Origin: Acanthosepion pharaonis
Taxonomy: Eukaryota; Mollusca; Cephalopoda; Sepiida; Sepiidae
DNA: 64,000 nt
NCBI GenBank assembly: GCA_903632075.3
Contig: CAHIKZ030003474.1
Coordinates: 166,001-230,000 of the forward strand
Reading direction: 5' to 3'
In this document: positions 55,356 to 64,000 of the stretch, one piece after another
Layout of the letters: the number at the start of each line of letters is the position of its first letter
Numbering within the stretch: the first letter of the stretch is position 1
The notes under the pieces: generated by a model
What the model was told of the DNA's origin: nothing
The model's input: the letters and a program-made list of their open reading frames with translations, nothing else
The model's database searches: none
Program-made: the position numbers and the translations under genes

Positions 55356-55589
55356 TATCATTAAGAACTGATTTGCAATGAATCGGTGTGATGAAAAAGG
55401 GAATCCAAAATAAATTCTGACATTAAGTTGCCTTATAAAAGCTAAGCAAAGTATTAAGGAAATTTTCATTGGAAACAAATAAAAGAGCACTAAACTGTTC
55501 ATCATCCAGGTTGACTATAGTCTGGATCATCAAACCAATACGAACGCTCCTTTCTTTACCAGTATTGTATAAGCTACATACAGTTTTGA

Positions 55590-55800
55590 ATTCATACTTA
55601 CTTTCTCCTAGACTGGTTGCCACCCAAGGCAATAATTCTTTTTTTTCTGAATGAATATTGTATTAAGAAAAAACAGTCTGGTGGGGGGAGAAGAAAAGGG
55701 TTCATACGTTTCCCAAGTGTATTAGTACGTAAGTGAACGTAACGGCATTCTGATCGTTCAATTGGAGCCGCTATCTATTCCTCCACCGTGCCTCCTCTGA
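55590..55800 (-). mobile_element. tRNA-headed SINE (family 3)
   Basis: Minus strand: GTGGAGGAATAGATAGCGGC (A box region), TTCAATTGAACG..., body GTATGAACCCTTTTCTTCTC and core GGCAACCAGTCTAGGAG. The same structure, better kept, is at 57930-58150. Confidence 0.65.
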
Positions 55801-55809
55801 ACTGTTTTG

Positions 55810-56185
55810 TAATATCAGTAATCCTTTATGGCAGTGAATACTGGACTATCTCACCACAGATGAAGAAGAGATGTGACGCAACAGAAATACAAACAGAATT
55901 ATATTGAGAATACCATGTAAGCAGCGACGAAGTTTTACAGAAAATGGAATTAAAAGAATACGTATTTGCAGCATTAGAAAGAGACAGAAAAAATGGCCAG
56001 GAAAGTTTGACACTCATGGGGCTGGGGAAATCAGTGCTTAATCTATCTAACAAGTTGTGTAACTGATTGGAAGAACATGGATTAAGATATATAGCAAAAA
56101 AAAAAAACTTTACAAACGACAAAAAATTGTGGGGAGCCGTGATGGCTCAAGTTCCGAAGGGACACAGCACATATAAAAAAAATAT
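55810..56185 (+). pseudogene. RTE-type LINE, RT C-terminus
   Basis: VILYGSEYWTISPQMKKRCD, LRIPC, SDEVLQKMELKRIRI-like, SIRKRQKKWPGK and GAVMAQVPKGHST can be read across frames, with the same order as at 36.0 and 50.9 kb. Followed by the tail CGTGATGGCTCAAGTTCCGA and an A-rich end. Confidence 0.65.
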
Positions 56186-57181
56186 AAAAATCATTTGATA
56201 TATATTCGGAAGCGGGTCAGGCAGATAACGTTTCATCACCCTCATACTTGTTACCTTCTACGAAGTGTATCTTATAAAATCCTTTCCGACACCTCAGTTG
56301 AAGAATCCTATAATGTTTCATACGACAAGTCGAATTTTTCTCATAATTTTATTCGAAATTACTTAAATCTAACAATACTTCATACATAATAACTTAAATA
56401 AAAACGCGTTAGGCTTGTGGATTTTCTTATGCACGACTGAGTTTGGAATTCAAAATGATCGCAAGCGATCTTATTTCTTGAGAAACGCCAACAGCTTTTA
56501 TAAAGAAAGGAAAAAGCAAACGTTTATTACACACTGAAGCTATGATAAATGATTTCACTTGAAAAATAAATTTCTTCAGAGATCCAGAATCTTTGTAACA
56601 AAACATTAAAGACAAAACAGTCGCTTTACTGACGCAAATTACAAAATTATTATAAAACAACAAACTTTATGAAATATATATATATAAGCGCTTTTGTGAA
56701 TATAAATTTTAATACTGCTTTTATTTCATTCAAGCAAAAAATAAAGAAATATTTAACTATTTGCCAAATAATGTTTTATATGGAAAAGGATATTATTTTC
56801 AACAGATTTTTTTGAACATTTTCATTTATAATTTAATTGCTTCTTGAATGAATTACAGAATTTGGAACCTTTGACAAAATTCTTACAAATTTGACAACAA
56901 CTCTGATAAGAATTTATGCATATTTTTCTACAATTACAATATCCAGTCCTTAGAGATTTAGCTTGACGTCTGCTGTATGCCGTTATACTTCATCAGAAAT
57001 TGGTTGGATAATTTTCTCGTGTACAAAATCATTTCTATCCCCGAATTATAAGCAACGATCATAATTAGCACAATGAGAGAAACCACGGTCATATTCCTAA
57101 AATATGGCGCTGACAAACACTAAGGTTTCACGCGCAGTATCCGTCCATCCATCCATCCACATATATATATATATATATTTT

Positions 57182-57218
<37 letters not shown>

Positions 57219-57254
57219 ATAAAGGTAAAAGAAAATCTGAAAACTGCGTTATTA

Positions 57255-57292
57255 GTCGACGCGTTTCGTCCAATATGGACATTTTCAAGGCA
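57255..57292 (-). ncRNA. Variant hammerhead (T3/A8 type)
   Basis: Minus strand: GCC-TTGAAAA-T-GTCCA-TAT-TGGAC-GAAA-CGCGT-C-GAC. Stem II is 5 bp with a 3-nt loop. Core T3 and A8 and the extra base before stem II, as at 18797. Confidence 0.5.
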
Positions 57293-57716
57293 AAAACGAA
57301 ATTAATATATTGAAAACAAAGTAACTCTTAACAACAAAGAAAATGTCCTTAGCAAATAGAAGACTTCAGAAAACTCTATTTTATTCATAATGTCGACTGA
57401 AAGTTACGTCAAGTACTTTCAAGTATAGAAATATTGTTGTTGAATTGACGGATTCACCCATTTTCTTTTGATTTCTTGATATAGGTGTTGTGTATGTTGA
57501 CTTGGAACAGTAATAATTCTGTTAGGAAAGGTGATATTGGGAAAAAACCAGTGCGTAGGTTATAATATGTATAATATTCAATGGTGGCACTCCAGAGGAT
57601 TCTCCATCTGATTAAGCTATTTTCTTTTTTTTTACTTGAGTGTAGCATTTTTAAAATCAAAATTGTGGTTGAATTTATTTCTTTGCATGGCTATTGCATT
57701 AGTTAATCTATGATCA
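57255..57716 (-). mobile_element. Penelope-like element scrap
   Basis: Minus strand encodes LRTGFFPISPFLTELLLFQV and NTYIKKSKENG, the tail of the protein at 18073-18816. The end at 57255-57292 is the variant hammerhead fold. The copy is cut off near 57716. Confidence 0.7.
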
Positions 57717-57929
57717 TAAAAGGGACCTCACAAATAACAACTTAATTAAGTCATACACACACACACCCATATATATATATATATATATAGTCGACTCTCC
57801 CGTCGATTTCGACGTATGAGGGCCAAGCAGATCAGTTCCCAGGAAACCGAAAGCCCGACAACGACACAGGACCATCCACACTTTTTGAAGGGCCGAATTC
57901 CAAGTTCCTAAACGACCCTCCGCAGGTTT

Positions 57930-58150
57930 TGAATTCAGAGTTGTCCTTCTCCTAGACCAGTTGCCATCCAAGGCTATAGAACCCAGTCTGTCATGCTATT
58001 TACCCATAGCTGGGGGGGAGAAGAAGAGGATTCATACCTTTCTTAAGGGTATTAGCACGTAAGTGAATGTAATGGATTCGACTGGAATTTGAACTCGGTT
58101 CTGCGATTCCTCAATCCAAGCCGCTATCCATTACTCCACCGTGCCTCCTC
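57930..58150 (-). mobile_element. tRNA-headed SINE (family 3), best copy
   Basis: Minus strand: GGAGTAATGGATAGCGGCTT (A box), GAGTTCAAATTCCAGTCG (B box), CATTACATTCACTTACGTGC, GGTATGAATCCTCTTC, then GCCTTGGATGGCAACTGGTC. The last block also appears in the 5S composite units and at 30470-30500. Confidence 0.7.
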
Positions 58151-58155
58151 AACGT

Positions 58156-58255
<100 letters not shown>

Positions 58256-58699
58256 GGCAGGTTGAGATTAATTTCACTGTTTAAAATCCGTTGTTGTCTA
58301 CTCAAACAACTGTATCCCCTAAATATAAATGTTACAATAATATGCATACAAAACGAACAAGAATAAACGAAAAAAATCAATAAAGTAAATTAATCCAAAC
58401 AAATAAATAAGTAAATAAATTAAGTAAATAATAAACAAATTAGCAAAACACCTTACCTACAGATTAACAGAATAAAACGTAGTAACAACAATAATGTAAT
58501 CAATAAAAAAAAAATAGTTAACTAACAACACTATAAATTACCAAGAAACTACATCCGGATCCACAATTTTTTCCATCCAATTGCCTCTAGAATAATTCGC
58601 CCGTCAAGATAACCATTAGAATATTACAAAGAATACTCACAATTCAATAGAAAATTACCCACACTGCATCACTTAACTTTATATATAAATAGTCGAGCA

Positions 58700-58850
58700 A
58701 AAACACAGCGCACGTGTCTTGACGATTGCGTTTAGCATGAAAAAGACTGTCGCCTCCGGGTGTTGACATCAATGTCCACTTTTATATTTGCAGGCGTTCT
58801 ATCTCTGATAATCAGCACGTACCCCATAAATATATTATACCTATATATAT
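58700..58850 (+). repeat. Hammerhead-family repeat end, diverged
   Basis: TCTTGACGATTGCGTTTAGC, ATGAAAAAGACTGTCGCC, then GGGTGTTGACATCAATGTCC and TCTATCTCTGATAATCAGCA. C3 is T (TTGACGA); stem III and the GTC site are kept. Confidence 0.45.
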
Positions 58851-59339
58851 ATATATATATATCAGTTGATAAATAGTAGGGATAATTCCAAGAAGGACAT
58901 TAATCTGAAGAGAGCTCAATGTAAATAAGAGAGCAATATAATTATGAGTACAGACGATCCTTAAGAATCAATTCGGTTATAATTTATTTCATGAATATAC
59001 AAATAGTCATCTCTTCAAATCGAAATTCTTAATAGATGGAATGAATTTATCCAGACAAAACGAAAAGGGAGAAAAGAAAAGCAAGGTTGGGTGAAGAAAG
59101 GTGGAGAGGAGAGAGAAGGAGGGAGTGAGAGAAGGAGGGAAAGTAAATATAGAAGGAAGAATTAAAATGAACCAATAATGTGACCTAGAAATGATTTTTT
59201 CTTTAAGGACTGAACAAGTTAAAATACAGTATAAGAAAAAGGTTTGATCAGATTTAAAATTGTTCTATTGAATTGCCTGCTATTGATGTCATTTTCGACA
59301 GCGAAACAATCATCATCGCCATATAACCATCACAATTTC

Positions 59340-59875
59340 AAATTGATAATAATAATAATAATAATAAACACAATACATACTGACAGAACAATCAAGGCCA
59401 ATCGGCCAGATATTGTTATTAAAGACCACAAACAAAAACGGTGCCTCCTTATTGATATGGCAGTCCCTGCTGACTGCAATGTATCTTTGAAGATATTCAA
59501 AAAGCTGTCAAAATACAAGGACCTTAAAATAGAAATCTCGAAAATGTGGCACATGGGAACATCAACAATGCCTGTTGTAGTTGGAGCCCTAGCATTGGTT
59601 GGAAAAGATTGCAGTAGACTAATTGAAGGGATTCCTGGAAGTCCATGCCTCAAGGAGATACAAAAAATTGTTCTCACAAGTACAGCCCACACCTTACGAA
59701 GGATTTTATCTATGTAATTTAATTTTTTTTTTTTTTTTTTTTTTTTTTTTGTCAGTGGAAAGTGTCATGACGCCATTTCTAACCTTAGGTCCCTAGGCGG
59801 GACCCGGAAAGAAATGTGTAAACGCCAGAAATCAAAGAAAATAAAAATAATAATAATAATAATAATAATAATAGC
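59340..59875 (+). mobile_element. R4/Dong-type LINE 3' end in (TAA)n, copy 4
   Basis: (AATAAT)n at 59345-59367 leads straight into the open frame, and the 3' UTR (GACCCGGAAAGAAATGTGTA) ends in (TAA)n at 59848-59873. A poly-T run at 59720-59750 lies in the UTR. Insertion within a TAA microsatellite is the simplest reading. Confidence 0.8.
59375..59717 (+). pseudogene. Restriction-like endonuclease end of the R4/Dong-type LINE
   Basis: KANRPDIVIKDHKQKRCLLI, then DMAVPADCNVSLKIFKKLSK, KMWHMGTSTMPVVVGALALV, IPGSPCLKEIQKIVLTSTAH, RRILSM and a stop. The PD...D pair of restriction-like nucleases is intact and the frame is uninterrupted, but the RT and knuckle are missing. The ORF start upstream at 59244 is outside the element. 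Confidence 0.75.
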
Positions 59876-60172
59876 TGACAATGATAAATAAAATAAAAAA
59901 TAAGAAAAATTAAAATATAAAAAATACATAATGATTCAAATATTATTTTTATAAATTTTCAGTCAGGTAACGTTTTGTACTAGAATACGAGCAACCTAAA
60001 TTAAGCTGGAATGGGAGAAATTTCTTAAATATTTAATAAAATTTATGGCTGGAATAAGACGTATTTTTCTCTCATCCCCCAACATTTATTTGAAATGTAG
60101 ATAAATATATCGATAAATAGATAGCGTTATAAATCCCATTCACACATACAGAGAGAGAGAGAGAGAGAGAGA

Positions 60173-60176
<4 letters not shown>

Positions 60177-60224
<48 letters not shown>
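60177..60224. repeat. (TA)n microsatellite after (GA)n
   Basis: GA run at 60151-60170, CATCA, then TA run. Confidence 0.95.
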
Positions 60225-60228
<4 letters not shown>

Positions 60229-60402
60229 TGCGCGTTTGAAATTGATCTATTAATTTAGCTATATTGTCGACATGGAAAAAAAAATCCCTTACTATAAAGG
60301 TAATTTACATTAAGCAGAAAAAAAGACTTAGAGAGAAGTGTCTATCTTTTTAAATTTGGATTTTTTAATGTAACTATAACAACAAAAACATTTCGATTTC
60401 AT

Positions 60403-60444
60403 TTTTGCCTTGAAAAAGTCGGAAGACGAAACGCGGCGGCAAAA
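60403..60444 (+). ncRNA. Variant hammerhead (T3/A8 type) with 7-bp stem I
   Basis: TTTTGCC-TTGAAAA-A-GTC-GGAA-GAC-GAAA-CGCGGC-GGCAAAA. Stem I is a perfect 7 bp, stem II 3 bp capped by a GGAA tetraloop. T3/A8 and the extra A are present. Position 16.1 is G instead of T. Confidence 0.5.
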
Positions 60445-60630
60445 TCTAAGATTTTTTTCCAATTGTCACTTTATACCAATCTGTCTTGTCCACAGAATTG
60501 ATCTGGGAATTTAACTATATATATATATATAGTTTTTTATACATTTTGTTCCCAACGATACACCGGTGGAGAAAAAGCGCTCAATAACATGTGCCTTTTG
60601 CCCTTCTAGTTGGGGTTAATTCGTTTACGA

Positions 60631-60679
60631 ATCACCTGATGATTGCGTGCATAAAACGCATGAAACTATTAGTAGTGGT
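60631..60679 (+). ncRNA. Hammerhead ribozyme candidate, canonical core
   Basis: ATCAC-CTGATGA-T-TGCGT-GCATAAA-ACGCA-T-GAAA-CT-ATT-AGT-A-GTGGT. Stem I 5 bp (one G-T), core CTGATGA, stem II 5 bp above a T-T mismatch, GAAA, stem III 3 bp with a 3-nt loop, cleavage triplet GTA. All invariant core bases are present; the unusual point is the T-T at 10.1-11.1. Confidence 0.65.
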
Positions 60680-61265
60680 CGGTCATTGTACACCGGAAAT
60701 TTATTAAGAATATTATATAAATGGTCCGCCATTAAATATGGTATGGAGTTCTTTTTCGCCGTTGTGCCTTTGTAGCATACTACCTTAGAAGTTGCTCACC
60801 TTACCGAAATTAAAATGTTCTGCGTACGCAAGATTGCGTGCCGAAGATTGTTGAAGACATTATGCTTCTTTGCTGAGACATTCCTGTTTCCTATATATGT
60901 ATGGATACATGTGTGTGTATGGGAGTGTAAAAAATATCAGATATAACTACGATATCTCTGGTTAAAAGGACAATATGAATAAAGACAAAAGGTAGAATTA
61001 GCCGTCATGTTCTGTCCCCTGGCCGACTTTATCAAGGCAAATATGAGGATTTTATTTAACAGCAATTATTATAAAGAAAATGAAAAAAATGTTGTTAGTT
61101 TTTTTAAAAAAATTAAATTTAAGAGATGCTCATGAATATTTATCAAGTCAACTGAAAAAGCAAAGTAAATTATGGAAGATGATAAGGGACGTAATTTAAT
61201 GTCTAACAAACGAAAGTGAGTAAATTATGTCGAATTATTTTTTATGCAATTAATATTTAAATAAT

Positions 61266-61281
61266 TTTAATATAGCATAAA

Positions 61282-61345
<64 letters not shown>
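61266..61345. repeat. (TA)n microsatellite
   Basis: Pure TA run of about 80 bp inside the Penelope copy, between the left inverted arm and the RT remains. Confidence 0.95.
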
Positions 61346-61346
<1 letters not shown>

Positions 61347-61489
61347 CAAATAACATGAGGTTATAATTTAAATGTTTCCTTTTAATCTTTTAACATTTTT
61401 TTTTTTTAGTTATGTATGTTGGAGCAATTCTTTCAGAAATCTTCAGACTAAAATTTGCCACCGAAAAATGATATTACGGATTTCAAAAA

Positions 61490-61774
61490 TACAATGGCCT
61501 ATCCCTACACAATAAGGCCATAAAAATATGCCATTTAATCACCAACCAATGTTTCACGTTCGATATAAATTTTTATCGAAAAAAATTTGGTTTGCAGACG
61601 GGGTCTCTTCTTAGTGGTGCCTTGTCTATTTTTAGAATTTTTAGAAGTTTTAGCCGATCTTGTCAACTTAATAACGTCGAACACATAATAGACTTTACTC
61701 TTGAACTTGGATCTAACAACACGTTACCCTTTCGAAATATCATAATATGTGAAATAATTATAGGATTCTATTTA
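61490..61774 (+). pseudogene. Penelope-like RT, C-terminal part
   Basis: CHLITNQCFTFDINFYRKKFG and LQTGSLLSGALSIF (equivalent of the GLPMGSPLSP motif) are joined after a short stretch to NVEHIIDFTLELGSNNTLPF, the thumb motif of Penelope RTs. The YVDD catalytic segment that should lie between is deleted. The frame ends at GFYL where the LTR is inserted. Confidence 0.65.
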
Positions 61775-62552
61775 TGTTGTGACCAAGTATTTGTTAACCA
61801 TCTTCACCATAGTCTATGAATATAGAATACAGTGCAGTACATAATCTGTTCAATGAAACAACGTTAAAAATTAATACTCTCGAGTCAGTCACTCTACTGA
61901 ATCTGACTATATCGCTAATACCAGCAGCAGCAGCATCTGTTCCGTAATTCTTCAGTCTTCAATGTCAAAGGCTGCCAGTGAGTATTCGGGAAAAAAACAT
62001 GGCCGCCTTTATACACGTCGCATTGAATATTTTGAGCCTTTTGATTGGTTAACCCTTCTATTGGTGAACTATAAAATGAGCTCATATTGGCTGGCTCACT
62101 AGTACCAAAAATATTCCAACAGTATCTGGTTAAGAAATAACAAAACAAGAGGTTGAGGTAAATACAGCAGAAGCGTGTTACAGACTTGTGAGTGTGCCAG
62201 CGTTCAGTCTAGATCACTGTTATATTTAACAGCCACCCCCTAACGAGGGTTATATGTGGCACAAGGCTGAGTTTAACGTGGATCATCTGAACCCGTAGGC
62301 TCGGCCAAAAAATCCCCATAGAACCCGCATAAACGGTTTCGGGTCTGTCTTCGTCCCCGGACGAAAATCTCACCTTCGGCACAGCCTCGTCCGGGTTCCT
62401 CTCTCCCCAAGGCAGAGAGTTCAATAGCAGCTGCGAACAGTCACAACCTCGGGAGAACAGTCTATCACTGTTCTTCCGACGCTTACTTTTCCTACTACTT
62501 TATAGTAAATAGAAGAGTCGATAATAATCATTAGAGAAAAGACACTGCAACA
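61775..62552. mobile_element. 778-bp solo LTR with 5-bp target duplication
   Basis: Begins TGTTGTGACC and ends CACTGCAACA (TG...CA). ATTTA is at 61770-61774 and again at 62553-62557. Removing the LTR and one ATTTA restores the Penelope frame GFYL-RALRIC exactly, confirming the limits. Internally there are TGATTGGTTAACC (CCAAT type) and ACTATAAAATGA (TATA) at about 62042-62079 and a GC-rich stretch at 62270-62420. Confidence 0.9.
62042..62080 (+). promoter_or_regulatory. CCAAT/TATA promoter of the LTR
   Basis: GATTGGTT, ATTGGTG and TATAAAAT within 40 bp, conserved at 32155-32195. Orientation inferred from the TATA box. Confidence 0.5.
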
Positions 62553-63150
62553 ATTTAAGAGCACTAAGAATTTGCATTCGCCAATACTTATCTGAAGAAG
62601 GAGTATACATAGAAACACTTTCAAAAACCTACCATATACTCATTGTTTCATCCACAGCGCTAAGAGAAAGGCATTCAAAATATACAACAGCAATAATGAC
62701 AATAAACTAAATACAAACAGACATATTACATATTAACTATCAAAACATGTCTATCCAATCGAAACATCAAACTAATTACAACGACATCCAAAAGTATTAT
62801 GGGATATGATCAGAAACGAAAATGTCCATAACAATAATAATTCTGAGGCAGGTCTATATACAATTCTTTTCACAACAAATTTTGGAAACTTGCAGAAATA
62901 TTAAAAATCGTATCTATTAAAACAAAAAAAGATACTATACACAACAATCTATCAAATGCATTAGTTATACATAATACAACCACAACTTTAATCTAAAGAA
63001 TGTCATACCTATTAAAAGAGAAAGTAACTTACTCAGACGGAAAATTCTCGAGAGTGCCACTATCGGATCTTGCCAAAATATATATCTGCGCCCCGAAATT
63101 TTTCAAATATTTCCATTCCTGAAAGAATTTCATCAATCTCAAGACAACAT
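62553..63150 (+). pseudogene. Penelope-like GIY-YIG part
   Basis: LRALRICIRQYLSEE resumes the protein; then FIHSAKRKAFKIYNSNND, SEAGLYTILFTT (decayed GIY motif), YNHNFNLKNVIPIKRESNLL and RRKILESATIGSCQNIYLRP. It follows 18073-18816 along its length, but YIG and the catalytic arginine region are lost and there are stops. Confidence 0.7.
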
Positions 63151-63559
63151 AAATAACTATGTAAATGACAAAAAGTTAAAGGAAAACGATTTAATTCATA
63201 ACGTTCTGTTATTAAAAATATATAATACATAAAGCTATCGAATACTAAAATAATTTAGATATTAATCGCATAAAAGTTCAACAACCTCATTTATTCACTT
63301 TCGTTTATTAGACATTAAATTACTTCACTTAGCATCTTCCATAATTGACCTTTAGTTTTCAGTTAAACTGATGAGTCGTTATGTGCGTCTCTTAAATTTT
63401 AAAAATTTTGAAAAACTAACAACATTTTTACTTCAGTTTATAAATACTTGTTGCAAAAAAAGTTCACATTTGCATTGATAAAGTACCTAGACTTTTAAAA
63501 TTTAACCGCAGTACTAAACTGGCGGCGGGATTTCATCAATATACTAGTTAGTTAGATGT

Positions 63560-63810
63560 AGCCATAATTTCTATGCTAACAGTTTCTTTTCTCACACTTC
63601 TCGCTTGTGGAACTCCCTTCTGGCTCTATGCTTTCCCGCCAACTTCAATCTGTAAAAATTTAGACGCAATGTCAATCACTATCTGCTGTCCTCCTGAATA
63701 CATTTTTCTCTTCTCGCTTATTATTGATGTTTCTGTTCCTTATTCTTCAACGCCCTGTCACCCCCTTGTGTTTTAGTGGCTTTACTACTTTGCAAAACCG
63801 ATTAATTTTT
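63560..63810 (+). pseudogene. CR1/Jockey-type LINE C-terminus and 3' UTR
   Basis: Reads FSHTSRLWNSLLALCFPANF and KFRRNVNHYLLSS across one frame change, then the 3' UTR with CCCTTGTGTTTTAGTGGC as in 22.3 kb (CCCCTTGCGTCCTAGTGGC). Confidence 0.65.
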
Positions 63811-64000
63811 TTCTTTTAAACTGAATCACCAGTCCGGCGTTGGTAATTGTTTCATTTCTAAAGTCCGCAAACCCGAGTTGATCAGGCAATAAATGGACAA
63901 TTACTTTTTCTCAGATTTTTTTCTCAAAAACGTTTTTATCGTCTCTGTTTCGTAAAAGTTATGGCGGTTTTCTCTATTCTCTACTGTTTTAATTTTTAAT

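Larger units (their letters stand above)
52943..55433. mobile_element. Foldback-type element with satellite-bearing inverted ends
   Basis: Terminal inverted repeats of 44 bp at 52943-52986 and 55390-55433 (AGGCATCTTAATGTCAAAAT against AGGCAACTTAATGTCAGAAT, then TTGGATTCCCTTTTT in both). Just inside each lies a minisatellite made of GGACATTTGGCCGAC-like words, long on the left and short and inverted on the right. The centre (54740-55260) is AT-rich without a convincing ORF. Long inverted ends made of short tandem repeats are the hallmark of Foldback/Galileo elements. Confidence 0.7.
61005..63480 (+). mobile_element. Penelope-like element with inverted ends, interrupted by a solo LTR
   Basis: 61065-61225 and 63295-63445 are inverted repeats (CACTTTCGTTT(A/G)TTAGACAT, ATCTTCCATAAT, AAACTAACAACATTTTT). 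A T3/A8 hammerhead-like fold lies at 61001-61042 (minus) in the left arm and GCATTGATAAAGTACC near 63473 in the right. Between them the plus strand carries RT and GIY-YIG remains, split at GFYL by an LTR. Confidence 0.7.

Noticed and set aside
62209..62424. 71-codon minus-strand frame in the GC-rich part of the LTR
   Set aside because: Lies wholly inside a solo LTR; no known LTR-encoded protein matches.

Overview
This is eukaryotic nuclear DNA. It is AT-rich and packed with (TA)n, (GATA)n, (TG)n and (TAA)n microsatellites, and I could not identify a single host gene exon. Almost everything recognisable is a transposable element or its wreckage. The mix (Penelope-like elements with GIY-YIG tails, CR1/Jockey-type and RTE-type LINEs, an R4/Dong-type LINE in TAA repeats, several tRNA-headed SINE families, mariner and Tc1 remnants, a Helitron) fits a large repeat-rich invertebrate genome. 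My best guess is a mollusc, perhaps a coleoid cephalopod; this is inference, as no host gene anchors it.

Layout. 0.7-2.3 kb: Tc1-like element with a degenerate transposase, then an RTE LINE scrap and a compound GATA array. 4.5-7.1 kb: tRNA SINEs, a mariner remnant, LTR-like pieces. 8.5-10.3 kb: fold-back elements carrying a tRNA-like cloverleaf. 11-12.4 kb: very long TA arrays. 13.6-21.7 kb: a chain of inverted-repeat elements, including two Penelope-like copies, a mariner remnant, hammerhead-like motifs and a MADE1-like MITE. 22-25.7 kb: LINE 3' end, pogo-like terminus, a short-ORF repeat. 26.6-30.3 kb: a mosaic of R4/Dong-type LINE pieces separated by (TAA)n. 31.5-46 kb: LINE tails, SINEs, an AT-rich tandem array, a Helitron nested in a Tc1-like element. 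46.2-46.85 kb: a purine tract. 47.5-49.8 kb: hammerhead palindrome, fold-back, short-ORF repeat. 50.9-52.8 kb: LINE tail and 5S-rRNA-derived repeats. 52.94-55.43 kb: a foldback-type element whose inverted ends contain a 77-bp satellite. 55.6-60.7 kb: SINEs, LINE tail, Penelope scraps, an R4 copy. 61.0-63.5 kb: a Penelope-like element interrupted by a 778-bp solo LTR with a 5-bp target duplication. 63.56-63.8 kb: LINE tail.

The most interesting theme is self-cleaving RNA. More than a dozen places fold as type I hammerhead ribozymes with very short stem III. They sit at the inverted ends of Penelope-like copies or in head-to-head palindromes next to TA arrays. One subgroup, at Penelope ends, shares a changed core in which positions 3 and 8 are T and A instead of C and G, plus one extra base before stem II. 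The tertiary 3-8 pair would be preserved, which looks like covariation rather than decay.

Stretches over 300 bases in which I see nothing classifiable: 1-530, 3370-4480, 6130-6640, 7960-8540, 10345-10940, 12900-13620, 19000-19430, 25640-26630, 30320-31550, 36300-37200, 40060-41010, 42260-43300, 43720-44740, 50000-50890, 56190-57100, 58260-58690. They are AT-rich with short, unconvincing ORFs.
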